Shown here piece after piece: positions 56,387 to 64,000 of a DNA stretch of 64,000 nt. The stretch comes from Mycolicibacterium goodii (GTDB lineage: Bacteria; Actinomycetota; Actinomycetes; Mycobacteriales; Mycobacteriaceae). Location: assembly GCF_001187505.1 (NCBI RefSeq), contig NZ_CP012150.1:6730048-6794047 (forward strand), written 5' to 3'. Each line of letters opens with the position of its first letter. The stretch's first letter is position 1. The translations under genes and the position numbers were made by a program. Under the pieces are notes generated by a model. That model had not been told where the DNA came from, made no database searches, and saw nothing but the letters and a program-made list of their open reading frames with translations.

Positions 56387-57586
56387 TCACGAACCGGGCG
56401 CCGGTGGGACACCCAGCGCGCGGGTGAAGCCCTCCGGAACGAGGATGTCCTCGGGACCCAGATCGTGGATCGACGAACGGCCCAGGCCCATCAGCGCCGA
56501 GTCGATACCTCCGCGCAGGATGTCGAGCACATTCTCGACCCCGGCCTGCCCCTCGGCGGCCAGGCCCCACAGGTACGCGCGGCCGATCATGACCGCACGC
56601 GCACCCAGCGCGACGGCCTTGACGACGTCGCTGCCGCGGCGGATACCGCCGTCGAGCAGCACCTCGACCTGATCCCCGACCGCCTCGGCGATCGCAGGCA
56701 ACGCACGGATCGCCGCAGGCGTCCCGTCGAGGTTGTTGCCTCCGTGGTTCGACACCGAGATTGCCGAAACACCAGCGTCAACAGCACGTTTGGCGTCGTC
56801 GACACGAATGACGCCCTTGAGCATGAAAGGTCCGTCCCACTGCTCACGCAGCCAGGCGATGTCCTCCCACGTCGGCGGCGGCGTACCCATCCACTCGCCG
56901 TAGGCCTGGAAGAACGGCGGGCCCGACTCACCACGCGCGCCCTGGTTGGGCACCCGAAGGTTCGGCGGCCGCAGGGTCCTGCCCCACTGCCACAGCCACC
57001 TCGGCTTGGTCAGCGCCTCGGGCATCATCGTGACCATCGTTTTCAGATCCATCTTCTCGGGGATCTTGGGGCTGCCCCAGTCGCGGCCGTGGCTGAAGCT
57101 CCAGTCGGTGGTGACGATCAGGCCCACCGCACCCGCGGCCTTCGCGCGTTCGGCGCGGGCGAGAATCGCATCGCGGTCACCGAGCCAGTAGATCTGGAAG
57201 AAGATCTTGTCGTTGACCGCGACGACCTCTTCGATCGGCTTGCTGGCAAACGAGGACAGACCCATCGCGGTACCGCGTGCGGCGGCGGCGCGAGCAACCG
57301 CGACCTCACCGTCGGGATGCACGGCCTGCACGCCCGTCGGCGAGATGATCACCGGCAGCGAAATCTGTTGCCCCATCACCGTCGTGGCCATGTCGCGCTT
57401 CTCGGGCGCACCGACGACATGCGGCGCGAAGCCGAGTTCGGCGAACGACTCGACGTTGTCGGTGACGGTCACGCCCTTCTCGCTCGCCGAGATCAGCGAG
57501 GAGTAGACGGATTTCGGCAGCCGCTTGCGGGCCCTTTGCTGGGCGATCGCAACCGTCTCGAACCAGATGTCACGTGCCATGTTCAC
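56387..57586 (-). CDS. mftD: Mycofactocin biosynthesis FMN enzyme MftD
   Basis: The 399-residue protein is an FMN-dependent alpha-hydroxyacid dehydrogenase-type TIM barrel, with LPVIISPTGVQAVHPDGEVA and the substrate histidine in SVSNHGGNNLDGTPA. VEVLLDGGIRRGSDVVKA marks the phosphate-binding region. MftD oxidatively deaminates AHDP to pre-mycofactocin, creating the redox-active ketone. GTG 57586 overlaps the mftC stop (GTGA); ATG 57580 is an alternative. Confidence 0.96.
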   Translation of the reverse strand: MNMARDIWFETVAIAQQRARKRLPKSVYSSLISASEKGVTVTDNVESFAELGFAPHVVGAPEKRDMATTVMGQQISLPVIISPTGVQAVHPDGEVAVARAAAARGTAMGLSSFASKPIEEVVAVNDKIFFQIYWLGDRDAILARAERAKAAGAVGLIVTTDWSFSHGRDWGSPKIPEKMDLKTMVTMMPEALTKPRWLWQWGRTLRPPNLRVPNQGARGESGPPFFQAYGEWMGTPPPTWEDIAWLREQWDGPFMLKGVIRVDDAKRAVDAGVSAISVSNHGGNNLDGTPAAIRALPAIAEAVGDQVEVLLDGGIRRGSDVVKAVALGARAVMIGRAYLWGLAAEGQAGVENVLDILRGGIDSALMGLGRSSIHDLGPEDILVPEGFTRALGVPPAPGS

Positions 57587-58761
57587 ACCGGACTTTCGTT
57601 GCAGAAGCGGGCCGGGGGTTTGGTCAGCAGCTTCAAGGCGACCGGCCCTTGTTTCGTGCCCCGCGAGTGGTCACCGCTGGGCTTGGGCTTGATGCGGTCC
57701 TGCTCCAGGGCCGGGGCGCCCCAGCCCTCGACGCATTCGGGGTCGGGACCGTCGAGTGGCAGCCCCGTGAAGAACTTGGCCGCCATGCAGCCACCGCGGC
57801 AGCTGTCGTAGTGCCCGCAGCCGGCGCAGGCACCGGCCGACTGCGGCTCCCGCAACTCGCGGAACAGCTCGGCGTTCTGCCACACGTTCTGGAATCCGCC
57901 GTCGGACAAGATGTTTCCGGCCAGGAACTTGTCGTGGATCGCGAACGGGCAGGCGTAGACGTCACCGACCGGATCGATCAGGCACACCACGCGGCCTGCA
58001 CCGCACAGGTTCAGACCGGCGAGGGCACCGGGTGCGCCGAGCCCGGACAGGTGGAAGAACGAGTCACCGGTGAGCACCCGGTCACCCTTGGCGACGAGCC
58101 AGTCGTACAGCTGACGCTGCTGCTCGGCGGTCGGGTGCAGGTCATCCCACACGTCGGCACCGCGGCCCGACGGCCGCAGCCGCGTGATACGCAGGGTGGC
58201 ACCGTAACGCGCTGCCAGAGCCGCGAATTCGTCGAGCTGATCGACGTTCTGCCGCGTGACGACCACGGAGATCTTGGCGTCGCGAAAACCTGCGTTGTTC
58301 AGGTTCTCCAGCGCGCGGATCGCCATGTCGAACGAGCCCTTGCCGCGCACGGCGTCGTTCACCTCGGCGTTGGCGCCGTCCAGCGAGATCTGGACGTCGA
58401 CGTAGTCACTGGCCGCCAGCTTGGCCGCGACCTCGGGCGTGATCCGAACACCGTTGGTGGAGAACTTGACACCGACATGATGCGCGGTGGCGTAGTCGAC
58501 GAGCTCCCAGAAATCCGGGCGCACGGTGGGCTCGCCGCCGCCGATGTTGACGTAGAACACCTGCATGCGTTCGAGTTCGTCGATGATGTCCTTGCACTGC
58601 TGCGTCGTCAACTCGCGCGGATCCCGCTTGCCCGACGAGGACAGGCAGTGGACGCACGCGAGGTTGCACGCGTAGGTGAGCTCCCAGGTGAGGCAGATCG
58701 GCGCGTCGAGTCCGCGCTCGAACTGGTCGACCAACCGGGGCACGGGCTGAACTGAAGTCAT
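57583..58761 (-). CDS. mftC: Mycofactocin radical SAM maturase MftC
   Basis: The 392-residue radical SAM protein has C32-x3-C36-x2-C39 (ACNLACVHC) for the SAM cluster. A C-terminal SPASM domain carries further cysteines (LNLCGAGRVVCLIDP, CAGCGHYDSCRGGCMAAKFF). It decarboxylates the C-terminal tyrosine of MftA and cross-links it to the preceding valine. ATG 58761 overlaps the mftB stop. Confidence 0.97.
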   Translation of the reverse strand: MTSVQPVPRLVDQFERGLDAPICLTWELTYACNLACVHCLSSSGKRDPRELTTQQCKDIIDELERMQVFYVNIGGGEPTVRPDFWELVDYATAHHVGVKFSTNGVRITPEVAAKLAASDYVDVQISLDGANAEVNDAVRGKGSFDMAIRALENLNNAGFRDAKISVVVTRQNVDQLDEFAALAARYGATLRITRLRPSGRGADVWDDLHPTAEQQRQLYDWLVAKGDRVLTGDSFFHLSGLGAPGALAGLNLCGAGRVVCLIDPVGDVYACPFAIHDKFLAGNILSDGGFQNVWQNAELFRELREPQSAGACAGCGHYDSCRGGCMAAKFFTGLPLDGPDPECVEGWGAPALEQDRIKPKPSGDHSRGTKQGPVALKLLTKPPARFCNESPV

Positions 58762-59066
58762 TGTGATCCTTCGGGATTCCCGGGTACGAGCATGTTCGAC
58801 TGCACGAGCACGCGCAGTGCGTGCAGATAGGGCGCTTGCTGGTGGTCGGCGACCCCGGCGGCGCGCAGCGCCGACCGGGCGTCGGGGTGGTCGGCCAGCG
58901 CGTTGACCACCTCGACGACCGTCCGGTTCTTCAGGAACGACAGCTTGCGCGTCCCGAAGTGGTACAGCAGGGCGCCGAACGGCTCCGGCCGGACCGCGAC
59001 CTGGTGGTGCAGACGCCAGCTGACATCCGGGTCGAAGGTGATCTGTTCGGCGACCTGGCTGGACAC
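58758..59066 (-). CDS. mftB: Mycofactocin precursor-binding protein MftB (RRE)
   Basis: The 102-residue protein has the PqqD-like RiPP-recognition fold ([36 protein letters not shown]). It delivers the MftA leader to MftC. GTG 59066 lies 2 nt after the mftA stop; the open frame extends upstream only as an antisense shadow. Confidence 0.95.
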   Translation of the reverse strand: MSSQVAEQITFDPDVSWRLHHQVAVRPEPFGALLYHFGTRKLSFLKNRTVVEVVNALADHPDARSALRAAGVADHQQAPYLHALRVLVQSNMLVPGNPEGSQ

Positions 59067-59068
59067 GA

Positions 59069-59164
59069 TCAGTAGACCCCGCACATACCGTCGATCGAGA
59101 CCTCTTCCACGAGAGTCTCGGTGACGAGTTCGGTGTCGGCCTCGACGTGCTGATTCGGTTCCAT
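59069..59164 (-). CDS. mftA: Mycofactocin precursor peptide MftA
   Basis: The 31-residue precursor starts [12 protein letters not shown] and ends in the invariant core IDGMCGVY, whose last Val-Tyr becomes the cofactor. AAAGGGAG precedes ATG 59164. It is the first gene of the mft operon and diverges from mftR. Confidence 0.97.
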   Translation of the reverse strand: MEPNQHVEADTELVTETLVEEVSIDGMCGVY

Positions 59165-59189
59165 GTGGACTCCCTTTCGTCGCGTATGG

Positions 59190-59210
59190 TCTCGACAGTT
59201 GTGATCGAGA
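59190..59210. promoter_or_regulatory. Candidate MftR operator
   Basis: TCTCGA (59190-59195) and TCGAGA (59205-59210) are perfect 6-bp inverted arms with a 9-bp spacer, in the middle of the 93-bp divergent region between mftA and mftR. Position and symmetry fit a TetR-dimer site controlling both directions. Confidence 0.6.
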
Positions 59211-59257
59211 TCGCAAATATATGGCATCGAGTGCCAGAATGGAAGAGGGGGTGTGAG

Positions 59258-59860
59258 ATGTCCGAGGGATCCCGTGCGGGACGTCGTCGCTCCACCACGC
59301 AGGACCACATCGCAGGCGTGGCGATCGAAATGTTCGCCGCCCGCGGATTCGACGCGGTCAGCGTCGACGACGTCGCGGCCGCGGCAGGCATCTCCCGGCG
59401 GACCCTGTTCCGGTACTACGCCTCCAAGAGCGCCATACCGTGGGGCGACTTCGACTCACACCTGCGGAACCTGCGGAACCTGCTGAGAACCCTGAGCCCC
59501 GAGATATCGCTCGGCGACGCGCTCCGGGAGGCCCTGCTGACCTTCAACACCTACGCCGACCACGAGATGGCCGAGCACCGCCAGCGCATGCGGGTGATCC
59601 TGGAAACCGAAGAGCTGCAAGCTTATTCGATGACCATGTACGCGGGATGGCGGGCCGTCATCGCCGAGTACGTCGCGGACCGGCTCGGCGTGCAGACCAC
59701 TGATCTGATGCCGCAGACCGTGGCGTGGCTGATGCTGGGCGTCGCGCTGTCGGCGTACGAGAACTGGCTGGCCGACGACTCCGTCTCGCTGCGCGGGGCC
59801 ATCGCCACCGCGTTCGAGGTGGCCCGGCCCGGTCTGGACGCCCTGCAACCCGCCCACTGA
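59258..59860 (+). CDS. mftR: Mycofactocin system TetR-type regulator MftR
   Basis: The 200-residue TetR protein has the helix-turn-helix [20 protein letters not shown] followed by [16 protein letters not shown], the MftR signature region. It is divergent from mftA. MftR has been described as a repressor released by long-chain acyl-CoA. ATG 59258 is chosen with GAGGGGG upstream; an in-frame start at 59147 would overlap mftA. Confidence 0.94.
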   Translation: MSEGSRAGRRRSTTQDHIAGVAIEMFAARGFDAVSVDDVAAAAGISRRTLFRYYASKSAIPWGDFDSHLRNLRNLLRTLSPEISLGDALREALLTFNTYADHEMAEHRQRMRVILETEELQAYSMTMYAGWRAVIAEYVADRLGVQTTDLMPQTVAWLMLGVALSAYENWLADDSVSLRGAIATAFEVARPGLDALQPAH

Positions 59861-59865
59861 GAGCG

Positions 59866-59911
59866 ATTTGTGCACCGTGGGTGGCGCTCACCGCGACCAA
59901 CGGTGCACAGA
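59866..59911. terminator. Bidirectional hairpin between mftR and the PhyH gene
   Basis: TGTGCACCGT (59869-59878) and ACGGTGCACA (59900-59909) are perfect 10-bp arms, with an inner GGTG/CACC pairing. It separates the converging stops of mftR (59860) and the dioxygenase (59912). Confidence 0.7.
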
Positions 59912-60679
59912 TCACTCGGGGTGGTGCCACGCGCAGGCCAACGGTCCGGGACGCTCGGGGCGCAGCGGCTCGGTCAGCATGATCGGGGTCTGCGCCATGA
60001 AACGCGGGCGCGTGCCCCGGTGTTCGTCGGCGGCGTGGGCGGTGAACGGGTGCACCAGATACATATCCCCCGGCCGCCCGGTCGCGAACTGGACCGGACG
60101 GCCCGCGCTGGCCCGGTCGACCAGTGCGCCGGAGGCGAAAAAGTCAATTGGGTCGCCGGAGGCGACGGAGTTGATTAAGTCGCCGGAGGCGACGGAGCCG
60201 GCCGAGCCGGGGCCCAGTGCCGCCGCGACGTCGCGATGCGATCCCACGCGGATTCGCGTCGGCGCGTCGTCGGGGCCCACCTCCGACAGCAGCGTCAACA
60301 GCAGCATGGTGTGCGGCCTGCCCGTGACCGCCCAGCTGTCGGGGGTCAGCGGAGTGTTGGCGTCGATGTGCCAACCCCGGTCGTCGGCGGCGGGCCGAAC
60401 CGGGAATCGGACCGGGATGTTTCCCAACCCGAAACGCCGCACCCAGCCGTCGGGCCCGCACAGCTGATCGAGCGCATCGATCAGCACCGGGCTGGTCGTC
60501 AGCGCGGAGAACGGGCCGCCACCGGTGTAGTCGTTGGTCCACACCACGGGCTCGGTCCACGGGCCGTCGGGTGAGATGCCCATGCGTTCCCACAGCAATT
60601 CCCTTGCCGCGTCGGCAACCTCGACGTCGACCGCCTGCTCCAGTTTGACGAAGCCGTCACGCATGAATTCTTCGATCAT
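59912..60679 (-). CDS. PhyH-family Fe(II)/2-oxoglutarate dioxygenase with internal repeat
   Basis: The 255-residue protein resembles phytanoyl-CoA dioxygenases: MIEEFMRDGFVKLEQ, the metal pair H-x-D in RGWHIDANTPLTPDSW, and the distal histidine region DMYLVHPFTAHAADEHRGTR with arginine for 2-oxoglutarate. Between them (about residues 158-184) lies a nine-residue repeat, SVASGDLIN / SVASGDPID / FFASGALVD, encoded by a 27-bp DNA repeat. The insert sits in a loop just before the distal histidine. The substrate is unknown. Confidence 0.85.
   Translation of the reverse strand: MIEEFMRDGFVKLEQAVDVEVADAARELLWERMGISPDGPWTEPVVWTNDYTGGGPFSALTTSPVLIDALDQLCGPDGWVRRFGLGNIPVRFPVRPAADDRGWHIDANTPLTPDSWAVTGRPHTMLLLTLLSEVGPDDAPTRIRVGSHRDVAAALGPGSAGSVASGDLINSVASGDPIDFFASGALVDRASAGRPVQFATGRPGDMYLVHPFTAHAADEHRGTRPRFMAQTPIMLTEPLRPERPGPLACAWHHPE
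60128..60203. repeat. 27-bp tandem repeat, 2.8 units, inside a dioxygenase gene
   Basis: Units 60128-60154, 60155-60181 and 60182-60203 (partial) each begin GCCGGAGGCG. Units 2 and 3 are nearly identical over their shared length, while unit 1 has diverged. The unit is a multiple of three, so copy-number change keeps the reading frame of the surrounding PhyH gene. Confidence 0.85.
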
Positions 60680-60790
60680 CGAGGCCAGCTTGACCCGTGG
60701 CCGGCGCAGATGCGAACGATTTTCTCCGGCGCCAGAAAAATTTCCCGCGAGGACCGTCGGAGTTCGGCGCTTCGCGGCGACGATAAGGGT

Positions 60791-61306
60791 GTGAGTGCCG
60801 AAACAGATGCTCCGCGGGCACTGCTGCGGCTCTACGACGAGGCGTTGCCGGTGGTGTACGGATACTTCATCCGGCGCTGCGGTGACCGCGGAACCGCCGA
60901 GGATCTGACGTCGGAGACGTTCCTGGCGGCGATGGATGCCGCACGCAAGCCATCGCCGCCGCCGCTGTCGGTGCCGTGGCTGATCGGCGTGGCGCGGCAC
61001 AAACTCGCCGACCACTACCGGCGCAGGCACGACCGGTTCGGCGTTCCGGTGGCCGACCTGCCCGAACCGCAGGAGCAGGCCGACGACTGGGATGCCGCGC
61101 TGGACCGCATCGTCGCCGAGAGCGTGCTGGCCCGGTTGCCCGAGCAGCACCGCACGGTGCTGGCGCTGCGCTACCTGGACGACTGTTCGGTGCCCGAGTG
61201 CGCCGAGCTCATCGGACGTACCGTGCACGCCACCGAGGCGCTTCTGGTCAGGGCTCGCAGGGCATTTCGAGCGCAGTATCCACAACGGGAAGGAGGAACG
61301 CCGTGA
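60791..61306 (+). CDS. ECF-type RNA polymerase sigma factor
   Basis: The 171-residue sigma-70 family protein has region 2 (LLRLYDEALPVVYGYFIRRC, GTAEDLTSETFLAAMDAAR) and region 4 (LPEQHRTVLALRYLDDCSVP, ECAELIGRTVHATEALLVRA). GTG 60791 follows AAGGGT. Its TGA overlaps the start of a VOC-domain protein (GTGA) instead of a classical membrane anti-sigma gene. It is divergent from the PhyH dioxygenase gene. Confidence 0.92.
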   Translation: MSAETDAPRALLRLYDEALPVVYGYFIRRCGDRGTAEDLTSETFLAAMDAARKPSPPPLSVPWLIGVARHKLADHYRRRHDRFGVPVADLPEPQEQADDWDAALDRIVAESVLARLPEQHRTVLALRYLDDCSVPECAELIGRTVHATEALLVRARRAFRAQYPQREGGTP

Positions 61307-62601
61307 ACGCAGACCACGATCCGCTGACCGTGCTGTATCAGCACGACGAGCCTCCGGTCGCCCCGGATCCGGAGTTCGCCTTGCGGCTGCGGGCCCGCCT
61401 GGAGGCGGCACTCACGCTGCCCAACCGAACCGAAGGAGTTGTCATGACCGGAACCGACACCGCCATCGCGGAACTCAACACCCCGGCGCAGGCACCCGTT
61501 CCCGTGCGGCCCGCGGTGATCTCCTACCTCACCGTCGCCGACGCGCGTGCCGCGATCGGTTTCTACGTCGACGCGCTCGGTGCACGTGTGGTCGGTGAAC
61601 CGATCGTGATGGACGACGGACGTATCGGCCACGCCGAACTCGCACTCGGCGACGGGATCTTCTACCTGGCCGACGAGTTCACCGAGCTCGGGCTGAAAGC
61701 CCCAGCACCCGATGCAGTTTCGGTGAGCCTGATGTTGGATGTGCCGGATACCGATGCCGCGCTGGAGCGGGCCAGGGCGCACGGCGCCCGAGTGCAGCGT
61801 GAACCCTATGAGAACCACGGCACCCGCAATGCCACCATCATCGACCCGGCGGGACACCGGTGGATGCTGACCGGGCCGGTGGTCACCCGGACGCCCGCCG
61901 AGCCCGCCGACGTCATCCGGCACGGCGACGTCGGCTACGTGTCGGTGTGGGTGCCCGACGCCGAACGGGCCGCCGCGTTCTACGGACATGTCCTCGGATG
62001 GACCTACGACGCGGCCACCCGCCAGGTCACCAACACGCGTGAACACATCGGCATCTTCAGCGTCGCCGAGCCCCCCACGTTGTTCTGCTGCTACGCCGTC
62101 GACGATCTCGATGCGGCCCGCGAGGCGATCGCCGCAGGCGGCGGAACGCCGGCAGACACGCGGGAATTCGACTTCGGCACGGTCCTCGATGCGACCGATC
62201 CGGCGGGCGCGCCGTTCGCGGTGTTCGAGCCTGCCCCCGGCACACCGCGGCCCGCGCTCAACGGCACTGGGCCAGGGTCACTTTCGTACATCACGTACAA
62301 CGTGCCCGACTCGGCCGCGTTCCGGGAGTTCTACGGCCGGGTGCTGGCGTGGACGTTCGAACCGGGCCGCGTCGCCGACGGCTGGGGTGTGCAGAACTGC
62401 CGGCCGATGTCGGGCATGGCCGGTGGAAGTGACCGCGCCACAACGGTGCCCATGTGGACCGTCGACGACATCGACACCGCGGTCGCGCGGGTCCGCGAGG
62501 CCGGCGGCACGGTGGTCAGTGCGCCCGCCCGGCAGCCCTACGGCGTGATGGCCGAGTGCACCGACGATCAGGGCACCCGCTTCTACCTCGGCCAGTTCTA
62601 G
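61303..62601 (+). CDS. Triple VOC-domain protein coupled to an ECF sigma factor
   Basis: The 432-residue soluble protein has an N-terminal segment of about 50 residues (DPLTVLYQHDEPPVAPDPEF, LRLRARLEAALTLP) of the kind often seen in proteins encoded next to sigma factors. Three vicinal-oxygen-chelate domains follow: VISYLTVADARAAIGFYVDA, GYVSVWVPDAERAAAFYGHV and LSYITYNVPDSAAFREFYGR. GTG 61303 overlaps the sigma stop; ATG 61444 would give the VOC part alone. It could be a cytoplasmic ligand sensor for the sigma factor or its detoxifying target. Confidence 0.85.
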   Translation: MNADHDPLTVLYQHDEPPVAPDPEFALRLRARLEAALTLPNRTEGVVMTGTDTAIAELNTPAQAPVPVRPAVISYLTVADARAAIGFYVDALGARVVGEPIVMDDGRIGHAELALGDGIFYLADEFTELGLKAPAPDAVSVSLMLDVPDTDAALERARAHGARVQREPYENHGTRNATIIDPAGHRWMLTGPVVTRTPAEPADVIRHGDVGYVSVWVPDAERAAAFYGHVLGWTYDAATRQVTNTREHIGIFSVAEPPTLFCCYAVDDLDAAREAIAAGGGTPADTREFDFGTVLDATDPAGAPFAVFEPAPGTPRPALNGTGPGSLSYITYNVPDSAAFREFYGRVLAWTFEPGRVADGWGVQNCRPMSGMAGGSDRATTVPMWTVDDIDTAVARVREAGGTVVSAPARQPYGVMAECTDDQGTRFYLGQF

Positions 62602-62603
62602 CG

Positions 62604-62661
62604 CGAGCAGACGCAAAACTGCCGTTTTCCGCGTGGAAAAGGGCAGTTTTACGTCTGCTCG
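62604..62661. terminator. Long hairpin, GAGCAGACG family, copy 3
   Basis: CGAGCAGACGCAAAACTGCC and its near-complement pair over about 27 nt around a GCG loop. It separates the converging stops of the VOC gene (62601) and the reductase (62672). The outer ends match copies 1 and 2; the inner stem (AAAACTGCC...) does not. Confidence 0.85.
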
Positions 62662-62671
62662 GCAGAAAAAG

Positions 62672-63859
62672 TCAGCCGCCGAGGACCTCGGAGATGGGCG
62701 CACCGGCGGCGATCTTGCCGCGGGTCTTCATGACCTTGCCGGGCATGCCGCCGCCGACCACGCCGACCAGCACACCGTCGCGTTCGTAGTAGGCCAGGAA
62801 CTTGCGTCCGTCGTCCTCGACGATGTGCACGATGTCGTCGGACTCAGGTTCACCGAGGCACTGGATCTTGACGTCGTACTGGTCGCTCCAGAAGTACGGA
62901 ACCGACACCACGGGTGAGGCCTCCTGGCCGAGCAGCGCGGGCACCATGGCCCGCGCCTGGTCGGCGACGTTGCTCCAATGCTCAACGCGCACTTGGCCAC
63001 CCACGTGGTCGCGCCACGACGCGACGTCGCCGATCGCCCACACGTGCGGGACACTCGCGCGGCCGACCTCGTCGCACACCACGCCGTTGTCGACCTTGAT
63101 GCCGCTGCCTTCGAGCCAGTCGACCGAGGGGCGGGAGCCGATCCCGACGATCACCAGATCCGCCTGCAGCTCGGTGCCGTCGGCGAGCACCACGGTCTCG
63201 ACGTTCTGGGTGCCACGCACCTCGGTGACGCCGACACCACAGCGGACGTCGACATCCTCGGCCTCATGCAGGCGGGTCACCAGCGCACCGATCTTCTCGC
63301 CCAGCACCGACGCCAGCGGGGTCGGCTGCGGCTCCACGAGCACCACCTCGACACCGAGCTTGCGCAGGCTCGCGGCGACCTCGCAGCCGATGAAGCCCGC
63401 ACCGATCACCACGGCGCGCGTCGCCTTCGCGGCATCCTCGCGCAGGGCCATGCTCTCGTCGTAGGTCCGCAGCACGCGGATGCCCTGCAGGTCCGGAAAC
63501 GAGCTGATCCGCTTGGGCACCAGCCCGGTGGCGATCACCAGTTCGTCGTAGGCCAGCTCGGTGCCGTCGGCGAGCTTGACGGTCTTGGCGGCCGTGTCCA
63601 CCGACTGCGCCCCGGACCCCAGCCGCAGGGTGATGTTGTTCTCCTCGTAGAACTCGGCCGGTTTGAGCGTGACGTCGTCGTTCTCCGCGCGCAGGACCTC
63701 CTTCGACAGCGGCGGACGGTCGTACGGCAGATGGTCCTCGTCACTGACGATGGTGATCGGCCCGGCGTACTCCGAACGGCGCAGCTGTTCGGCGGTCCGG
63801 GTGGCGGCCAGGCCACCACCGACGATCACGATGCCCGCAGAATGCGCTGATGTGGTCAC
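62672..63859 (-). CDS. FAD-dependent ferredoxin reductase
   Basis: The 395-residue protein is homologous to the reductase at 20709-21935. Motifs are IVIVGGGLAATRTAEQLRR, LPYDRPPLSKEVLRAEND, AVVIGAGFIGCEVAASLRK and HVWAIGDVASWRD. GTG 63859 is the start. It is not next to a ferredoxin. In M. tuberculosis a similar reductase gene also sits beside the mft locus, so it may serve P450 or ferredoxin partners encoded elsewhere. Confidence 0.93.
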   Translation of the reverse strand: MTTSAHSAGIVIVGGGLAATRTAEQLRRSEYAGPITIVSDEDHLPYDRPPLSKEVLRAENDDVTLKPAEFYEENNITLRLGSGAQSVDTAAKTVKLADGTELAYDELVIATGLVPKRISSFPDLQGIRVLRTYDESMALREDAAKATRAVVIGAGFIGCEVAASLRKLGVEVVLVEPQPTPLASVLGEKIGALVTRLHEAEDVDVRCGVGVTEVRGTQNVETVVLADGTELQADLVIVGIGSRPSVDWLEGSGIKVDNGVVCDEVGRASVPHVWAIGDVASWRDHVGGQVRVEHWSNVADQARAMVPALLGQEASPVVSVPYFWSDQYDVKIQCLGEPESDDIVHIVEDDGRKFLAYYERDGVLVGVVGGGMPGKVMKTRGKIAAGAPISEVLGG

Positions 63860-63926
63860 GAGGGCTTTTTACACGATCGACAAGCTCAGGTGTGCGCCAC
63901 CCCACACATGCGCCGTGATCTCGGCC

Positions 63927-64000
63927 TCAGCTGCGGGCCCGTTCGATGATGCTCGACAGCACCACGATGCTCTCGCTGCGTTCGATGTCGGCGGACGCGC
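63927..64000 (-). CDS. Probable Lrp/AsnC-family regulator, C-terminal fragment
   Basis: The minus-strand frame runs in from beyond 64000 and ends ADIERSESIVVLSSIIERAR plus Ser and TGA at 63927. The xxSxSIVVLSSIIE pattern resembles the last strand of Lrp/AsnC ligand domains, but only 23 residues are visible, so the assignment is tentative. Confidence 0.45.
   Translation of the reverse strand, partial: ASADIERSESIVVLSSIIERARS

Overview
The window is high-GC actinobacterial DNA and reads as a fast-growing mycobacterium. The evidence is mycobacterial-type S10 and spc ribosomal protein operons, a complete mycofactocin (mft) cluster, tandem mycobacterial SAM methyltransferases of the [16 protein letters not shown] type, an FGE/arylsulfatase pair beside rpsQ, and an sppA-type gene between rplO and secY. 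From memory the order fits Mycolicibacterium smegmatis or a close relative; I could not run a search.

Layout. 1-1354: start of adk and secY (minus). 1355-6260: four tandem methyltransferases (plus), the last running without a stop across a truncated MFS gene. 6419-9311: sppA and an LLM flavin oxidoreductase bracketed by two copies of a long palindromic element. 9322-13548: the spc ribosomal operon rplN-rplX-rplE-rpsN-rpsH-rplF-rplR-rpsE-rpmD-rplO (minus). 13830-28856: a catabolic island with amidase, a permease, RidA, gamma-glutamyltransferase, two Rieske ferredoxins, an aldehyde dehydrogenase, a ferredoxin reductase, a haem-oxygenase-like diiron oxidase (HDO), a GlcG/HbpS protein, a PucR regulator, a 14-TM exporter and a second, paralogous permease. 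28880-32121: FGE and arylsulfatase. 32277-38639: a LacI regulator with a perfect palindromic operator, divergent from asparaginase, a polysaccharide-deacetylase-fold hydrolase, a frameshifted MFS transporter, two SDRs and a small protein. 38821-40727: SulP transporter and MerR. 40939-46286: the S10 operon rpsJ-rplC-rplD-rplW-rplB-rpsS-rplV-rpsC-rplP-rpmC-rpsQ (minus). 46755-48661: a decay zone (alpha/beta hydrolase, histidine kinase and VOC remnants) around an intact TetR gene. 48670-52594: SnoaL-like protein, lipoprotein carboxylesterase, P450, TetR. 52677-59860: mycofactocin genes mftG-F-E-D-C-B-A (minus) with divergent mftR. 59912-63859: PhyH dioxygenase with an internal 27-bp tandem repeat, an ECF sigma factor coupled to a triple-VOC protein, and a ferredoxin reductase. 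63927-64000: the 3' end of a probable Lrp/AsnC regulator.

How it works together. The two ribosomal operons, usually contiguous in bacteria, are split by about 27 kb of accessory metabolism, yet their promoters share the same -35 element, 17-bp spacing and initial transcribed sequence. The best candidate for an undescribed system is the HDO cluster (13830-25503). It has a CADD/SznF-type diiron oxidase with its own reductase and two Rieske ferredoxins in a tightly overlapping operon, followed by aldehyde dehydrogenase, gamma-glutamyltransferase, RidA and amidase. That set suggests oxygenative breakdown of an amine or amide. TGCACA/TGTGCA hexamers recur in its control regions and are densest (five in 347 bp) upstream of the second permease.
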